In this document: in pieces, positions 12,032-22,580 of the stretch
How the letters are laid out: the number at the start of each line of letters is the position of its first letter
How positions within the stretch are numbered: position 1 is the stretch's first letter
Source of the DNA: Byssochlamys sp. IMV 00236
Taxonomy: Eukaryota > Ascomycota > Eurotiomycetes > Eurotiales > Thermoascaceae
Direction: 5' to 3'
Length of the DNA stretch: 64,000 nt
Assembly (NCBI GenBank): GCA_001931875.2
Contig: MSJH02000800.1
Location: forward strand, 62,001 to 126,000
Notes under the pieces: model-generated
The model's input: the letters and a program-made list of their open reading frames with translations, nothing else
Databases searched by the model: none
What the model was told of the DNA's origin: nothing
Made by a program: the position numbers and the translations under genes

Positions 12032-13676
12032 CAACTCTACATTTCCACCTTCTATGAACAGTGACCTGTCATCCAACTTTTCGACGCATTGATGATTGTG
12101 GTCTTTTTGATTTAACATATACCCCAATCCGCGCGCATTTGTATTATTATAAATCTGTTTAGTAGCGTTATGGGCCACGGACGCCACGAAGGCACTCGGC
12201 GCCCGGCGCTCGTTTGAATATTCAAGATGTTCTATTTCTTCTCGCGTGTCTTTAAAGAGTGCGATCTCTTGCTTGCACCCTGGATCCATAGCACAGTATA
12301 ATTGTCCTGCCCTTCTAGCTAATCGTGAGGCGCCACTCCTTCACCAGATTTCCTTTGTCATGTGGTTACTTGCTCTTCATGTCTGAGGAACGCTTTATGA
12401 AACAAAAGTATAGATAGATTCATGGGACTCATGTCAGCGGTATCGTCGGGGGGTTCACCAATTCAGATGTTTGTGTATATATCAAAAGCACATTGAAAAG
12501 AGAGAGTCCCGACAATAATAAAGAACAATAATAATAATAATCAATGAATGAATGAATGAAAGCCGTCGGAAGTCATGATAATATATCGCCACGTGACGCA
12601 GCCACAGCCGTGACGTCGCGCCGAAAGTTGGCCGTCGATCTCCCCCGGACAGGCACGCCCAACCCCTCGATCTGGCAATCGAGATCTCTCCTGATCGTCC
12701 ACCTCTTATTATTATTGCTCTCTTCCAGTCCAGGCAAGCTTGAGAATCCTCGTTCATCCCTGTCTCGAACAGCTGACTGTTGCGACTCCCGATCGGCTGC
12801 GCTCGCCACTCACACCGCGCACTTCCGCTGTTCACATCTAGTTTCGCGCATCTTGCTTGGCCCTTGTCTCTTCCAGCAAGCCGGCGCCAGCTAATTATCT
12901 TGTCTCACTGCTCACGGACACCAAAAGAGCAGGCTACCTTCGTCCCAAAATTCGAGCAACCCCTTTCCATCGGCCCTGTGGCATAGATCTTCAAGGTCGA
13001 CTATCAACGCCAAGGGGATAAAGTCGTCTGACTGTCCGCAATTCCGCAAAGTACTCTGGGGTAGGTATCTCGGTTGATCGCATAAGACCTTTCTTTCTTC
13101 ACCAGCTGTTTTGACGTATTGCTCTTCTGCCGTTTGCATTCCTAATTCCCTATGTTTCCACAGGTAACACCCGCGAATTCGCGATCGAAACGGTCGCATC
13201 CCCATTGGGAGCGCCGTCATCTCGAACTCCTACGCTGGGCACATCAGCAACAGGATCAACAGCAGCCAAAAGAGCGCCAGTGCAAGGAAGCCAAGTGCTG
13301 GGAACACTCGCCTACGAAACATAGTCACCTGCACGCCCGTCCTCCGATAACACACCGAGCAAGCAAAACGAGGAAACAGAAGATGCGGGACGGAGGGCTT
13401 GGTAAGCTGCAGAAGCGGATGATGGGGCGTCTCGGAGAGTCGGTACGTGGAGGACATCCTTTGTCAATTGCTTGCTTTTTGTGTTGTAGAATCTGTTTGA
13501 GTGCCTGGGGTGTTTTCAAAGACTGGCGGTCTCCGCTGCGAAAGCACACTTTAGGGAGCGTCGTCTTCTTCCATCACCCTGCCCTGCCATTTCTTCCTTA
13601 CTACCATCCCTGTAGTGACCCTGCGAATCGATTCAGTTGCGCCTGGCGCATTTTTGCACTTGACATTTCCTCCACG
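12032..13676. other. intergenic, then complex 5' leader upstream of the deneddylase
   Basis: 12032-12500 is the 3' flank of the VAC7 homologue. Simple repeats lie at about 12525-12575 (AAT)n and (GAAT)n. From 12890 on, two intron-like segments fit the consensus well: 13061-13163 (GTAGGT...CACAG) and 13443-13489 (GTACGT...TTGTAG). They could be leader introns of the deneddylase gene or belong to an unresolved upstream coding part; see findings. Confidence 0.45.
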
Positions 13677-14845
13677 ATGTTTCCTTGGGACGTCTGTCTT
13701 CTTATCTTTGGCGCAACTGTCTCTGTCTTGCTATGGTCAATTGTAAGAACGCCCGCTAAGAGTCCACAGTTGCATCCGGATGACGCATATCTGAGCTGTG
13801 AGTGAGATCCCTGCAGTGGAGTTAGTAAATCTTGCTGGGATTGCGCAGCTAATACTGTACAATCAATCCTACAGATTACGATATTCGCCGTATGTTGCCC
13901 TCCTACTGGCTCTTCTGAATAGGCCGACTGATAGTGGCGTAGTAACGAGAGAGGACATTCAAACGCTGAAGAATGACTGGTTGACGGACAATGTAAGTGA
14001 TGCTAGTTGGTAGCAATGAAACATGCTTATTCGAACGCAGGTGATTTCTTTCTGGGAAGAGTAGGTGCCTCCGAAACCTGGGCAAGCCCCCAGGAACAGG
14101 CTGACTTGCGAAGATATCTTGAACGGGAGTTCTTGACTCAGTACAAAAACTCAAATATTGTCCTCCTTCGTCCTAGCATGTCTTTCATGCTGCTCCAGAC
14201 GCCAGATCCTCGCACACTCCGCGACGCCCTACCGAACTTCTCTCGAACGACGCATGTGTTTCTCCCCATTAACGACTGCCATAATGCCAACGAGGCGGAA
14301 GGTGGTACCCACTGGTCTCTACTCCTGATATCGATTGTCGATGGCATCGCATTCCATTACGATTCGCTTCCTCCTGGCAATCGGTGGGAAGCTTATCAAG
14401 TGACGATGAAATTCAGTGCTCTATTAAATAGACCCATACGCTTCATCAATCTGGATGACTCGCCCATCCAGGAGAACAGCAGTGACTGCGGCGTTTTTGT
14501 TTGTCTGAGCATGCGACATCTTCTACTGAAAAGGCTCCTAATGGCAAACTCAAATGAGAAAGTCAGCATGAGCCTAGGAGGAAAGAAGATTGACGCATCT
14601 TCCGGGAGGAAAGAGATCGCCAAAATAATCGAAGGTTTCCGAAAAGAAGGCGAAAGACGGAGATCGTAAGTTTGCCTGTTCCATCCGCTTTCTTAAATCG
14701 CCTACTATCAGAGTGCTCCTTGCTACTCAACCCTTTACATGAAATTGTGTTTTGCATTATCAACGGTTGAATACTGACTTCTATATTGAGAGGTAGTGCA
14801 AGTCCAGCAGGGAAGAAGTCACGCAGTCCTCCAAGGATTGAATGA
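13677..14845 (+). CDS. denA: NEDD8-specific protease, DEN1/SENP8 (DenA) type, about 268 aa, six exons
   Basis: Predicted exons 13677-13797, 13875-13889, 13943-13992, 14041-14060, 14114-14665 and 14797-14845; all introns are GT-AG and phases fit. The joined product reads DDAYLSYYDIRLTRED and then NDWLTDNVISFWEEYLE, the usual start of the ULP/SENP8 cysteine-protease fold. The catalytic set is complete: His135 (GGTHWSLL), Asp152 (FHYDSL), Gln188 (PIQENSSD) and Cys194 (SDCGVF). Family knowledge: DEN1/DenA removes Nedd8 from proteins and processes its precursor; in Aspergillus it works with the COP9 signalosome in development. The core is certain. The start is not: the ATG at 13677 gives a hydrophobic N-terminus, unexpected for this family, so the true first exon may lie further upstream. 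If the last intron is not removed, the protein ends at 14669. With it, the tail becomes RRRSASPAGKKSRSPPRIE. Confidence 0.85.
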
Positions 14846-15591
14846 CCAAATCAATTCTGTCGTTGTTCTCTTCTGAGTCATTTCCAGCTTTTACGTGTTT
14901 TGTTCTAAAGAAGTGTGAACCAGGAGTGGGAGCTTGGCGTGGGCGAGTATCCGGAACCTGCTGCCCAGGTGTGGTCCCAAGCGTGCCAATATGGGTTTAG
15001 TGTATCATGAGAGATGTCTTCTGCGGACTGTTTGTACTTTGTCATCTTTTGCATATTCCGGGTCTGGATCTTTTTCATCATCTCAGTTTATGTCGTGTCT
15101 TTCTAGCATTCAGCAAGCGTAAAGATGAGCATGCATAAGCAAAAATAAGATATCGTGCTGCTTTCGGCTAGAGCCATGCTGCGGATATCAAGTTGAGTTC
15201 AAAATCTTTGGCAGCTAGCCTTATTATTTGTGGGAGTTAGGTCTAATCTTTCGATTTTGTCAGCTCTGCTTTAAACTATGATAATAAGCCAAGAGTCCTT
15301 TCTACAGCCATTTCCATAATTACCCCAGGAACGCAGGGACCCGAAACCCCGTGTCTCCGTACATATAATATGCATTAAGTAGAGTTCACTCCGTCCACCC
15401 TCGGTTAATCTAACACCGAACAGCAACCATCTAGGAATCAACCTCAGGATACCTGTCCGCGAAGATCTACAATTTGCGTCTGTGATTTGTATGTGGGTGC
15501 TCGAATAATTGTGCCGCTCTTAGCAAAACAGCCTCCCATTGCTCTGGTTAGTGCACGACCCTGGCGCTACCATTGCAAAACAAACAGCGAA
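14846..15591. other. intergenic, no gene seen
   Basis: 3' flank of the deneddylase and promoter of the next gene. No frame with domain content or codon bias, and no repeat noticed. Confidence 0.5.
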
Positions 15592-16855
15592 ATGTTACCA
15601 GCCTACGTGAGTATCCCATAACTACATGGTTAACACTATATTGAAAGAATCCAATATCGGACATCAAGCTCAAAAAAAGTCCTAGATAAGATCGACATCG
15701 CGGAGAGCATTCTCAACCACCTGCAGCGTGGCTAAGCGACAAAACAGCATCCCAGCAGCTTACTACCGCGGTGGCACATCTCGCGCGTTGATATTCCATG
15801 AGAAAGATCTTCCTGCAAAGAGAGAAGATTGGAAGCCGATATTTCTCGGAACAATCGGCTCACCGGATTTGAATGGGAGACAGCTCGATGGCATGGGCGG
15901 GGGAGTCTCCAGTCTATCTAAAATATGCGTTGTGGCACCATCGGATCGTCCTGATGCTCAGGTTGATTTCACGTTTGTCCAAGTTGGTGTGAAGAATAGT
16001 GGGATTGATTATGCTGGTAATTGTGGGAATATGACGAGTGCTATTGGGCCTTTTGCTGTTGATTCGGGAATCGTCGATCCTGCCGAGACAGAAGGCTTGA
16101 CGACGGTGCAGTTGTACAACACAAACACGGACAAAATTATCCATGTGACATTTCCAGTCTCTGAAGGCGAAGCAGTCGCTGATGGAGACTTCGCAATCGA
16201 TGGTGTATCCGGCTCAGCAGCGAAGATACAACTGGATTTCATCGATCCTGCGGGATCCAAGACCGGAAAACTCCTGCCTACTGGAAACACCGTCGATATC
16301 TTTGACGGTATCAGATCGACATGTATTGACGTTGGCAATCCTTGCATTTTCATCAAGGCAGAAGATCTCGGAATTGATGGCACGATGCTCCCTGATGATA
16401 CTCAGGTGCATCCCGGTCTTCTGGAACGACTGGAGTCTATCCGTAGACAAGCTACCGTTGCCATGGGTATTTCCAAAACTCTCGAAGAGGTACCTCCGTC
16501 GATACCGAAGATTTGCTTCGTGTCTAAACCTAAATCACACAGACTCATCTCCGGGGAAGAGCTGCATGAAAGCTCCGTTGATGTGGTCGTTCGTGCGATA
16601 TCGACCGGTCAGCCGCATAGAGCTCTCCCCATCACATCGGGCCTAAGTGTTTCTGCGTCTGCTAAATTGTCTGGTTCGGTATTGTCGGAGTGTCTTACTG
16701 GTGATCTTGGTGATAGGGAGGAATTGAGGATCGGACATCCGAGTGGGAAGCTGGTGGTTGGAGCTAAGTATAGTGATGATGGGGAGAAGCTGGAGAGGGC
16801 GACGGTGTTTAGGACTGCGAGAAGGTTGATGGAGGGGAAGGTGTTTTGGAAGTAG
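15592..16855 (+). CDS. PrpF-family (methyl)aconitate isomerase-like protein, probably mitochondrial, 394 aa, two exons
   Basis: The large frame from about 15728 has no in-frame ATG before an upstream stop. A tiny first exon, 15592-15606 (MLPAY), spliced over 15607-15685 (GTGAGT...CCTAG), supplies the start and adds the stretch IRSTSRRAFSTTCSVAKRQ, a textbook mitochondrial presequence (basic, Ser-rich, no acidic residues). The body begins PAAYYRGGTSRALIFHEKDLP and carries MGGGVSSLSKI and AGNCGNMTSAIGPFAV, hallmarks of the PrpF (DUF453) branch of the diaminopimelate-epimerase fold, and it ends at the usual family length. Known members move the double bond of 2-methylaconitate or related unsaturated tricarboxylates, for example in propionate breakdown. 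The substrate here is not shown. Neighbours give no pathway hint. Confidence 0.86.
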
Positions 16856-17614
16856 GGGTGTTTTAGGAGGGCTTATGTGGGTTATTAGAGATGGAATATG
16901 CTTGGTTGGTTATTGTTGATGTGAGTGTATATTAGATGGATCTGCTGGTGTATGTATGTATATCTTGTGGACTATGGTGTATCTCTTTTGGTATCTGAGA
17001 AGTCTGTGTCTCCTAATCATTTTTCGTGGAGATATAGCCCCATCTTTCTATGTAGATCTATGTAGACGTCTCCATGCCCCGACGCTACTTTAGTATACTC
17101 GACATGAAGAATCCTTCTACATATTACCCCATCTGTATTTACGAATACCCGGTCTCTGCACTTCCTCTGTTTATCTTCCCCTATGCAAATATTCCCATCG
17201 AATTGTGGGAGGCAACTTCCAGTTCTTACTTGAAGGCCCAAAACGGGGCAGCCGCAATCTGGATATTCCTTATTCCTGAGTCCTTTGCGGCAGTCGCTCA
17301 GGTCCTGATGCGATGCTGCTCCTTCCCTGAACCATGAGATATTGCCAGAACAGGAAGCTTCGCAGCATCAAGTCTGGGAAGTCAGCTCTCATGGGTAGAA
17401 GGGTATAAGAACCCTCCTGTTTTCCATTCCTGTAGCTCTTCTTCTTTTCCTCCTTCAACACCCTTCTGGCGCGCATATCGTATTGCATTCGCATACCGTT
17501 TCGCATCGTCCTCCACCGCTTCAGCTCTCGCAAGCTTCTTTTACCCTCTCCCCTCCGCTGTACCTCTGGTACATCCTCTTTTCCTCCCAGACGGTTACTT
17601 GGTCCGCTGTCACG
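16856..17614. other. intergenic region
   Basis: 3' flank of the PrpF-like gene (T/G-rich to about 17000), then the promoter and pyrimidine-rich leader of the Pro/Arg-rich gene. No other gene seen. Confidence 0.5.
17404..17409 (+). promoter_or_regulatory. possible TATA box
   Basis: TATAAG about 206 bases before the ATG at 17615, followed by a C/T-rich leader. Position and context fit a fungal TATA element; the motif is short and common. Confidence 0.3.
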
Positions 17615-18670
17615 ATGTCAGCACCTCGTTTCCCCAGCCGTCTTCCGCGGCGTATTGGGGACCGGTCCGCCGGTCTTCCTGCCTGCGGTGTCAATTCTGC
17701 TATGCAGCAGCGTGATCGCCAGTTCCGCCGCCTTCACAGCTGTTTGCACCCGGCGAATCCTCCTCCTCCGCCCCCTCCCGTGGATCGATCGAACCTGACG
17801 GTTCATCGTCCCTTCCTCCGAGTCTACTCTGGTGACCTGGAGCGTCGCGAGGAGCAGCCTGCCAAGATCCCTCGCTCCTCATCCCCCCCGACGTCAAAGG
17901 TGCCAATGACTCGGCCCTCTCGCCTTCCTGTCCGCTCTGCCGACTCTCCTGTCCGGTCCTCGATCCGAGAGGATGTGGCTGCCCGTCCCTTTATTCGCCG
18001 TACGCAGCGTACTGAGGAACGGCCCGATCCTGTGCCTCGCTTGTCAACTTTCCAGAGGTCACAGATGCCAGTCTCTCGGCTTCCGAGACTGCACCGCCCC
18101 GAAAGCCGACCTGCCGACCCCCCTACTCGTCCTCTGGATCAGCAGAACTTGACCGTACGCCGTTCTGTTTTCCGCAGCTCGTCCAAGCTTGCACCTAGAG
18201 TGCCTGTTCGTCCTGCGCCACGGCATTCTGCTGTTCCCTCTGACGAGTGCCGACCCCGACCGGAGATAGTGGCCCGTCGTGCACTAGATCCCCAGTCCTC
18301 GGCTTCCCGACGTGCAGTTCCCCAGGAATCGGCCCGTGTCTTCGAGCTCAGTCTCGCGGAACGCAGAGCAGCTCGAGAAGCCCGACCTCGACCTTGGTCG
18401 CAGGAAGGTAAGTCGTCCCCTACGGGATCGTTCTCGACTCTTCGCCAACCGGTCTCGACGTCGTCGGATGACCCCAATTCGGTACCTGCCCGTGTTCGTC
18501 GAATCATCGCATCAATCCGCGCAATCCTTGGCAAACCGGCACTCTCGAAAGAGGATGCCAGTGGAAGCAAGGACAAGGGGAGGAAGTGTGTACGGTTCGG
18601 TGGTGTCACCGTCAAGACCGTTTCGAGGTGGATCGACCCGAACAAGCACGTGTTCGAGGGCCTTGTCTGA
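17615..18670 (+). CDS. Pro/Arg/Ser-rich hypothetical protein, 351 aa
   Basis: One open frame with strong third-position C/G bias. The ATG at 17615 has a good context (CACG before it); the upstream in-frame extension lies in a pyrimidine-rich leader and I take it as untranslated. The protein is strongly basic and looks disordered, with a poly-Pro run near residue 50 and many R-x-P and S-R-x-P motifs. Two related segments, SNLTVHRPFLRVYSG and QNLTVRRSVFRSSS, suggest an old internal duplication. The only part that looks folded is the last 60 residues (VRRIIASIRAILGKP, then VRFGGVTVKTVSRWIDPNKHVF). I recognise no domain and name no function. Nuclear location is possible from the basic clusters, but that is inference. 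Confidence 0.7.
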   Translation: MSAPRFPSRLPRRIGDRSAGLPACGVNSAMQQRDRQFRRLHSCLHPANPPPPPPPVDRSNLTVHRPFLRVYSGDLERREEQPAKIPRSSSPPTSKVPMTRPSRLPVRSADSPVRSSIREDVAARPFIRRTQRTEERPDPVPRLSTFQRSQMPVSRLPRLHRPESRPADPPTRPLDQQNLTVRRSVFRSSSKLAPRVPVRPAPRHSAVPSDECRPRPEIVARRALDPQSSASRRAVPQESARVFELSLAERRAAREARPRPWSQEGKSSPTGSFSTLRQPVSTSSDDPNSVPARVRRIIASIRAILGKPALSKEDASGSKDKGRKCVRFGGVTVKTVSRWIDPNKHVFEGLV

Positions 18671-19215
18671 ATCCCCCGAGGATTACAAGGATGGAAGGTG
18701 AGAGTGTAAGGTAAGTATAAAGGTAGGTGCCCTCCCTCCCCCAAAACGAAAAGAGCTGGGAATCAAGGTATTGCTGGCCACCTTATCTTGTTTCCAAGCA
18801 CCAAAAAAAGTTGAAAAGACAAAATCATCCTAAAGAATCTCGGGCGAGAAGCCTATTTTGTTGTCATGTATCCATAACCGTGCATGTATTATATCCCTGC
18901 ATGTATTACCCTACCCTTTGGTTGGCTCTGGTCTCTCTCCGGAGAGGTCATCCAGGTACTGCTGACGTTGTATAGGTCGTCCCGCACGTTGTCCTTGTCT
19001 CACCGGAGACGTTGGTATGGTGGCGCGCTCGATGCGCATTCCAGGTGAGTATCTTCAACATCAAAAAACAAATTTATGCTGATCACATTAGGACATCTCA
19101 ACGGGGCTCCCTACAGGGTATAAGGACGCATCCCGTACGCGGGGGTTAAGACGCATCCTCGGCGAGAAGACGTGTTGTGGACGAACGAGATTACCGCCAC
19201 CATCGAGTCGGACTG
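18671..19215. other. intergenic with an intron-like segment before the tandem repeat
   Basis: Holds the 3' flank of the Pro/Arg-rich gene. A stretch at about 19045-19091 (GTGAGT...CATTAG) would make a canonical 47-nt intron, so a small gene could run from here into the repeat array, but I cannot build a complete frame. Confidence 0.35.
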
Positions 19216-19560
19216 ATGCGCCCCGGACGCGAGATCTATAGATATGGTGGTGTGGCTTTCGAGTCACCACGGTACGTCTCCAAGAGTGGACAGATGCTTC
19301 ACAATAATAGTTATCTGACAGCATAAAGATCCGACCCTGAGTATGCGCCCCGGACGCGAGATCTATAGATATGGTGGAGTGGCTTTCGAGTCACCACGGT
19401 ATGTCTCCAAGAGTGGTCAGATGCTTCACAATAATAGTTATCTGACAGCATAAAGATCCGACCCTGAGTATGCGCCCCGGACGCGAGATCTATAGATATG
19501 GTGGTTTGACTTTCGAGTCACCACGGTACGTCTCCAGGAGTGGACAGATGCTTCACAATA
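19216..19560 (+). repeat. 127-bp direct tandem repeat, 2.7 copies, each with a 36-codon frame
   Basis: Copies begin at 19216, 19343 and 19470, always with ATGCGCCCCGGACGCGAG. Copies 1 and 2 are full length and differ at only three bases; copy 3 keeps about 91 bp and then diverges. Each full copy holds ATG-to-TAA (111 nt, starting MRPGREIYRYGG) plus 16 nt. The period is not a multiple of three, so the copies cannot form one protein. Copy 3 reads on past the repeat for about 25 more codons to a TGA. All three differences between copies 1 and 2 are silent in this frame (see findings). Confidence 0.85.
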
Positions 19561-20867
19561 TCTTTCACAGTGGAAAACACTTGCTGACCAATGCAGTTGA
19601 TGAGACGGCTAGACGCTGCGGTTGCTGTTGTTGTTGTTTTTGACACTGCGATGTATTTCTTATCGGATGTATAACTTTAACCCGCACGCATCGTATAATG
19701 CATATCTTATGCTGTTTCGTCATGCCATCTTGTATATCGGGGAGCTTGGAGAAGTGTGTAGCACCGTAGATACTGAGGGCATAGTAGTGTAGGAAATGAA
19801 GCTGTGGTTCGAATAAAGTAAACCAAGAGTTGGGAGTGGAGCCGGAGGACGGATCGGATCTCCCCCAGTCACATGATCAAAACAATTCAACTGATGGCCA
19901 TTGCCGCGGGGATTAGATAGGTCGCAGAAGAAATGGTATAATTTCCAATCGCTCTAAATTTGAAGGATGATACATGATAGAACTTAAATGTGATCGAATC
20001 GGCAATTAAAGCAGCAGAGATGTCCCTTGTGCTCCATCTACTTTTCCAGTGGGAAGATAGAGATGGGACGTCTCCTTTTTCTTTCCAAGCTGAGCATTGA
20101 ATTGTCTGATTGTACAATATACAGTTGTTATGTACTAAAGTACCGCTACATCGAGATGTGGGATTCCTGAGAGAGTCGAACTTAGATGACGATGTGGGCG
20201 TAAGCGGTCCTAGTGATCATGGGAGATGAGGAGTCCCGAAGCTGAAGCGAGAAGGTAAGAGTCAGAGTAAATAATCGGCACAGTAGTGTCAGGATAGATG
20301 GATGATGAGAGACGGATGCTTTGATGGATCAACATGAATTGGTAAAAAAAAAAAGAAGAAGAAGAAGAAAAAAAGAAAGAAATCAAACAGAGGGAAAGAT
20401 CCCCAAACTAAAAAACAGACAATCCCCTTCCTGACAGATAAAAAGACACAGATAAACAAACGCCCATATAACGCCAGCAGTTCGACTTCGGACACAGTAA
20501 GATGCCAGAACGACAGCACAAAAAAAAATGCTAGATATGGAAATCAGTGGAGAGGACGATGATGAGGAGGCCAGTTTACAGCAATAGAATCGTGAATTGA
20601 TAATGGTCCGGGAGATGAAACATGAGTCTATGGAGGAATGGACTAGAGGAGAGGGAAGGGTCTGGGAGACCCCAGAGAGATCCGGATAATCGGACATCAT
20701 AAAAGGTTGAGGTGATGACAAATGGATAGGTCGATACAACCGAAAAAAGCGCCCACGCTCCAGCATAAAACCGTTGGTTTGGTTTCTATCATGCCAACAT
20801 GAAAAGTGGATGCCGACACCATCTATGATAAAGAGACGATCATCGCCTGATATTATCGGCTGCCGGT
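19561..20867. other. intergenic between the repeat array and the cyclin gene
   Basis: No gene seen. A purine simple repeat (poly-A with AAG and AAAG units) lies at 20343-20382, and another A-run at about 20519-20528. The right half is probably the 3' untranslated region of the minus-strand cyclin gene. Confidence 0.45.
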
Positions 20868-22580
20868 TTAGGGAGGTGTAGGAGTTTGCCTAACCTCCGT
20901 GTCCACGGATCGGCTGCCTCCATTGGGCCGCATATCGTTATGCGAGCCCTGTGTCCCGGAAGGATTCGCTCCAGCGGCAGCAAGAGCGGCTTGTTGCTGC
21001 TGCGCAACCACCTCCCTTGCATAAAACTCTACCAGCATCGTCCCATATGCTTCCAGCTCTTCGACAGGGACGGAAAGACGGAAGTCGTTCAATAAGAGAA
21101 ATTGTAGTTCAAGATGGTTCAACTCGACTAGAGGTAGCCCACCGACCTAAGGGTACAGAGTTAGCGAGTGATAAAGAAAGAGTATGTCTCAACGTTAAGA
21201 GAAGAGACAACCGCCCATTGGGCTGAAAGAGTATATGGGTGGCCAAGGACATACCTTGGCGTATCGTGAATTGGTATAGAAAACATCTGAAAAGAATTTA
21301 CTGGCGCACGTTACACCTGCTATCACCAGGCGGTGAATGTTGAAGCTGTCTACAACGAAAAAGTGAGAGAGTCCATCGTCGTCCTCCTGCAGCTGTAATG
21401 AAGGGGGTATCGAAGACGTCGGCGATTTCGGATCCTGCGCACTCATACCCGTTGACGATGGAGGAGTGACCATCGACGATTGAGCTCTGGATCTTTGAGG
21501 CGTCTGGGGACCCGAGGACGGGGGTCTAGGTGCATCCGGTTGTACAGTAACGGTGCGCTGGGCCCGCCGCCGCAACCGCTGGAGATAGTCCCTGTTCACG
21601 GTCTCTGTCATGCGGTCAAAATAGACCAACAAACTCAGAAAGACCTCGTATGTGGTCGGACAATATTTGTGTATCCGACTGAGGTAGTTTAGAATAGTGA
21701 TGCTCGGCACGTTCTTGCCATGAAAAGCTAGAACGCTGGTAGCCTGCGGGCTAAGAGCTGTCGTCCCATCAGGAGGTGGAATATGTCGATGTAGATTCTC
21801 ATGCTGCAAGTCATTCGTGGTTGTGATCTTGGTCAGCAACCCTGCCACCATCTCAATGATGTCTGTCACCGGCATCGAACTGATTTCATATTGGCGGCCG
21901 ACCTCGACACCTCCCTCTCCCGATCCCTGCGACCGCTGAGACTGCGCTAGAAACTCTTCACTGGCGAAGCTCTGGATATGTGACAGATCCCGCACCTTGA
22001 TGCGGCTTGGGGAGGAAGCCTCCGAATTCCCTAGGGACCTCGTCGATCGATGGGTAGGATGTAATCGCGGAGAGGACGGGGAGCTCGTCCAGCCAGACGC
22101 CGCAGCAGTTGCTGTGAGGCCTGACGGTCCTCGGGCATGATAGGCAGTTTCTTGCCCTTCCCCTGCGGGATCCTGTCTTGGATGCGCTGAATGATGGTGG
22201 GTAGAAGGAGGGGCGGGGTGATCGGTCATGGGCGCGGCAGTAGAACGGTCGTCGGCTGAGGGAGCTACCGCAGACGGTCCGCTAGGAGGCTGAGTGAATG
22301 CGTGAGATTGAGCATTGATATAGGCTGGGATCTCGTGAGAGCGCCGGGGCGGCAGATTTGTAGACGTCGATGGCGGGACGGTGGCCGAGGTGGGGGTATT
22401 AGCGGTGGAGGCAGACCTGGAGCTGCCAGTCTCCAGCTGCGAGGGCTGTGATGTTGAACGAGAAGACGGCCGAAATGGAGGTTCAGAAGACGTCGTCGCC
22501 TGGTTGACCGTACCTCCCAGCATCGTGTATGGGGGATGGACCTGCTCCGACACCGCGTGGCTGAGGACGACCGATCCCAT
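20868..22580 (-). CDS. Pho80-like (PCL family) cyclin, 534 aa, two exons
   Basis: Exons run 22580-21255 and 21146-20868, joined over a 108-nt GT-AG intron in phase 0. The first 250 residues are Ser/Thr/Pro-rich and disordered. The cyclin box follows: ISSMPVTDIIEMVAGLLTKI, then NVPSITILNYLSRIHKYCP, TTYEVFLSLLVYFDRM and, after an insert of about 75 disordered residues, HFFVVDSFNIHRLVIAGVTCASKFFSDVFYTN, closing in exon 2 with VGGLPLVELNHLELQFLLLNDF. These are the conserved helices of Pho80/PREG-type cyclins. Family knowledge: such cyclins pair with Pho85-type kinases; Pho80/PREG itself holds back the phosphate-starvation response. The helix-splitting insert is common in filamentous fungi. Whether this is the Pho80 orthologue or another PCL cyclin I cannot settle from sequence alone. 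Confidence 0.86.

Noticed and set aside
13152..13805. 217-codon plus frame read as one gene (MFPQVTPANSRSKRSHPHW...)
   Set aside because: It runs through an intron acceptor and a consensus intron, has no domain over most of its length, and only its last part belongs to the protease exon.
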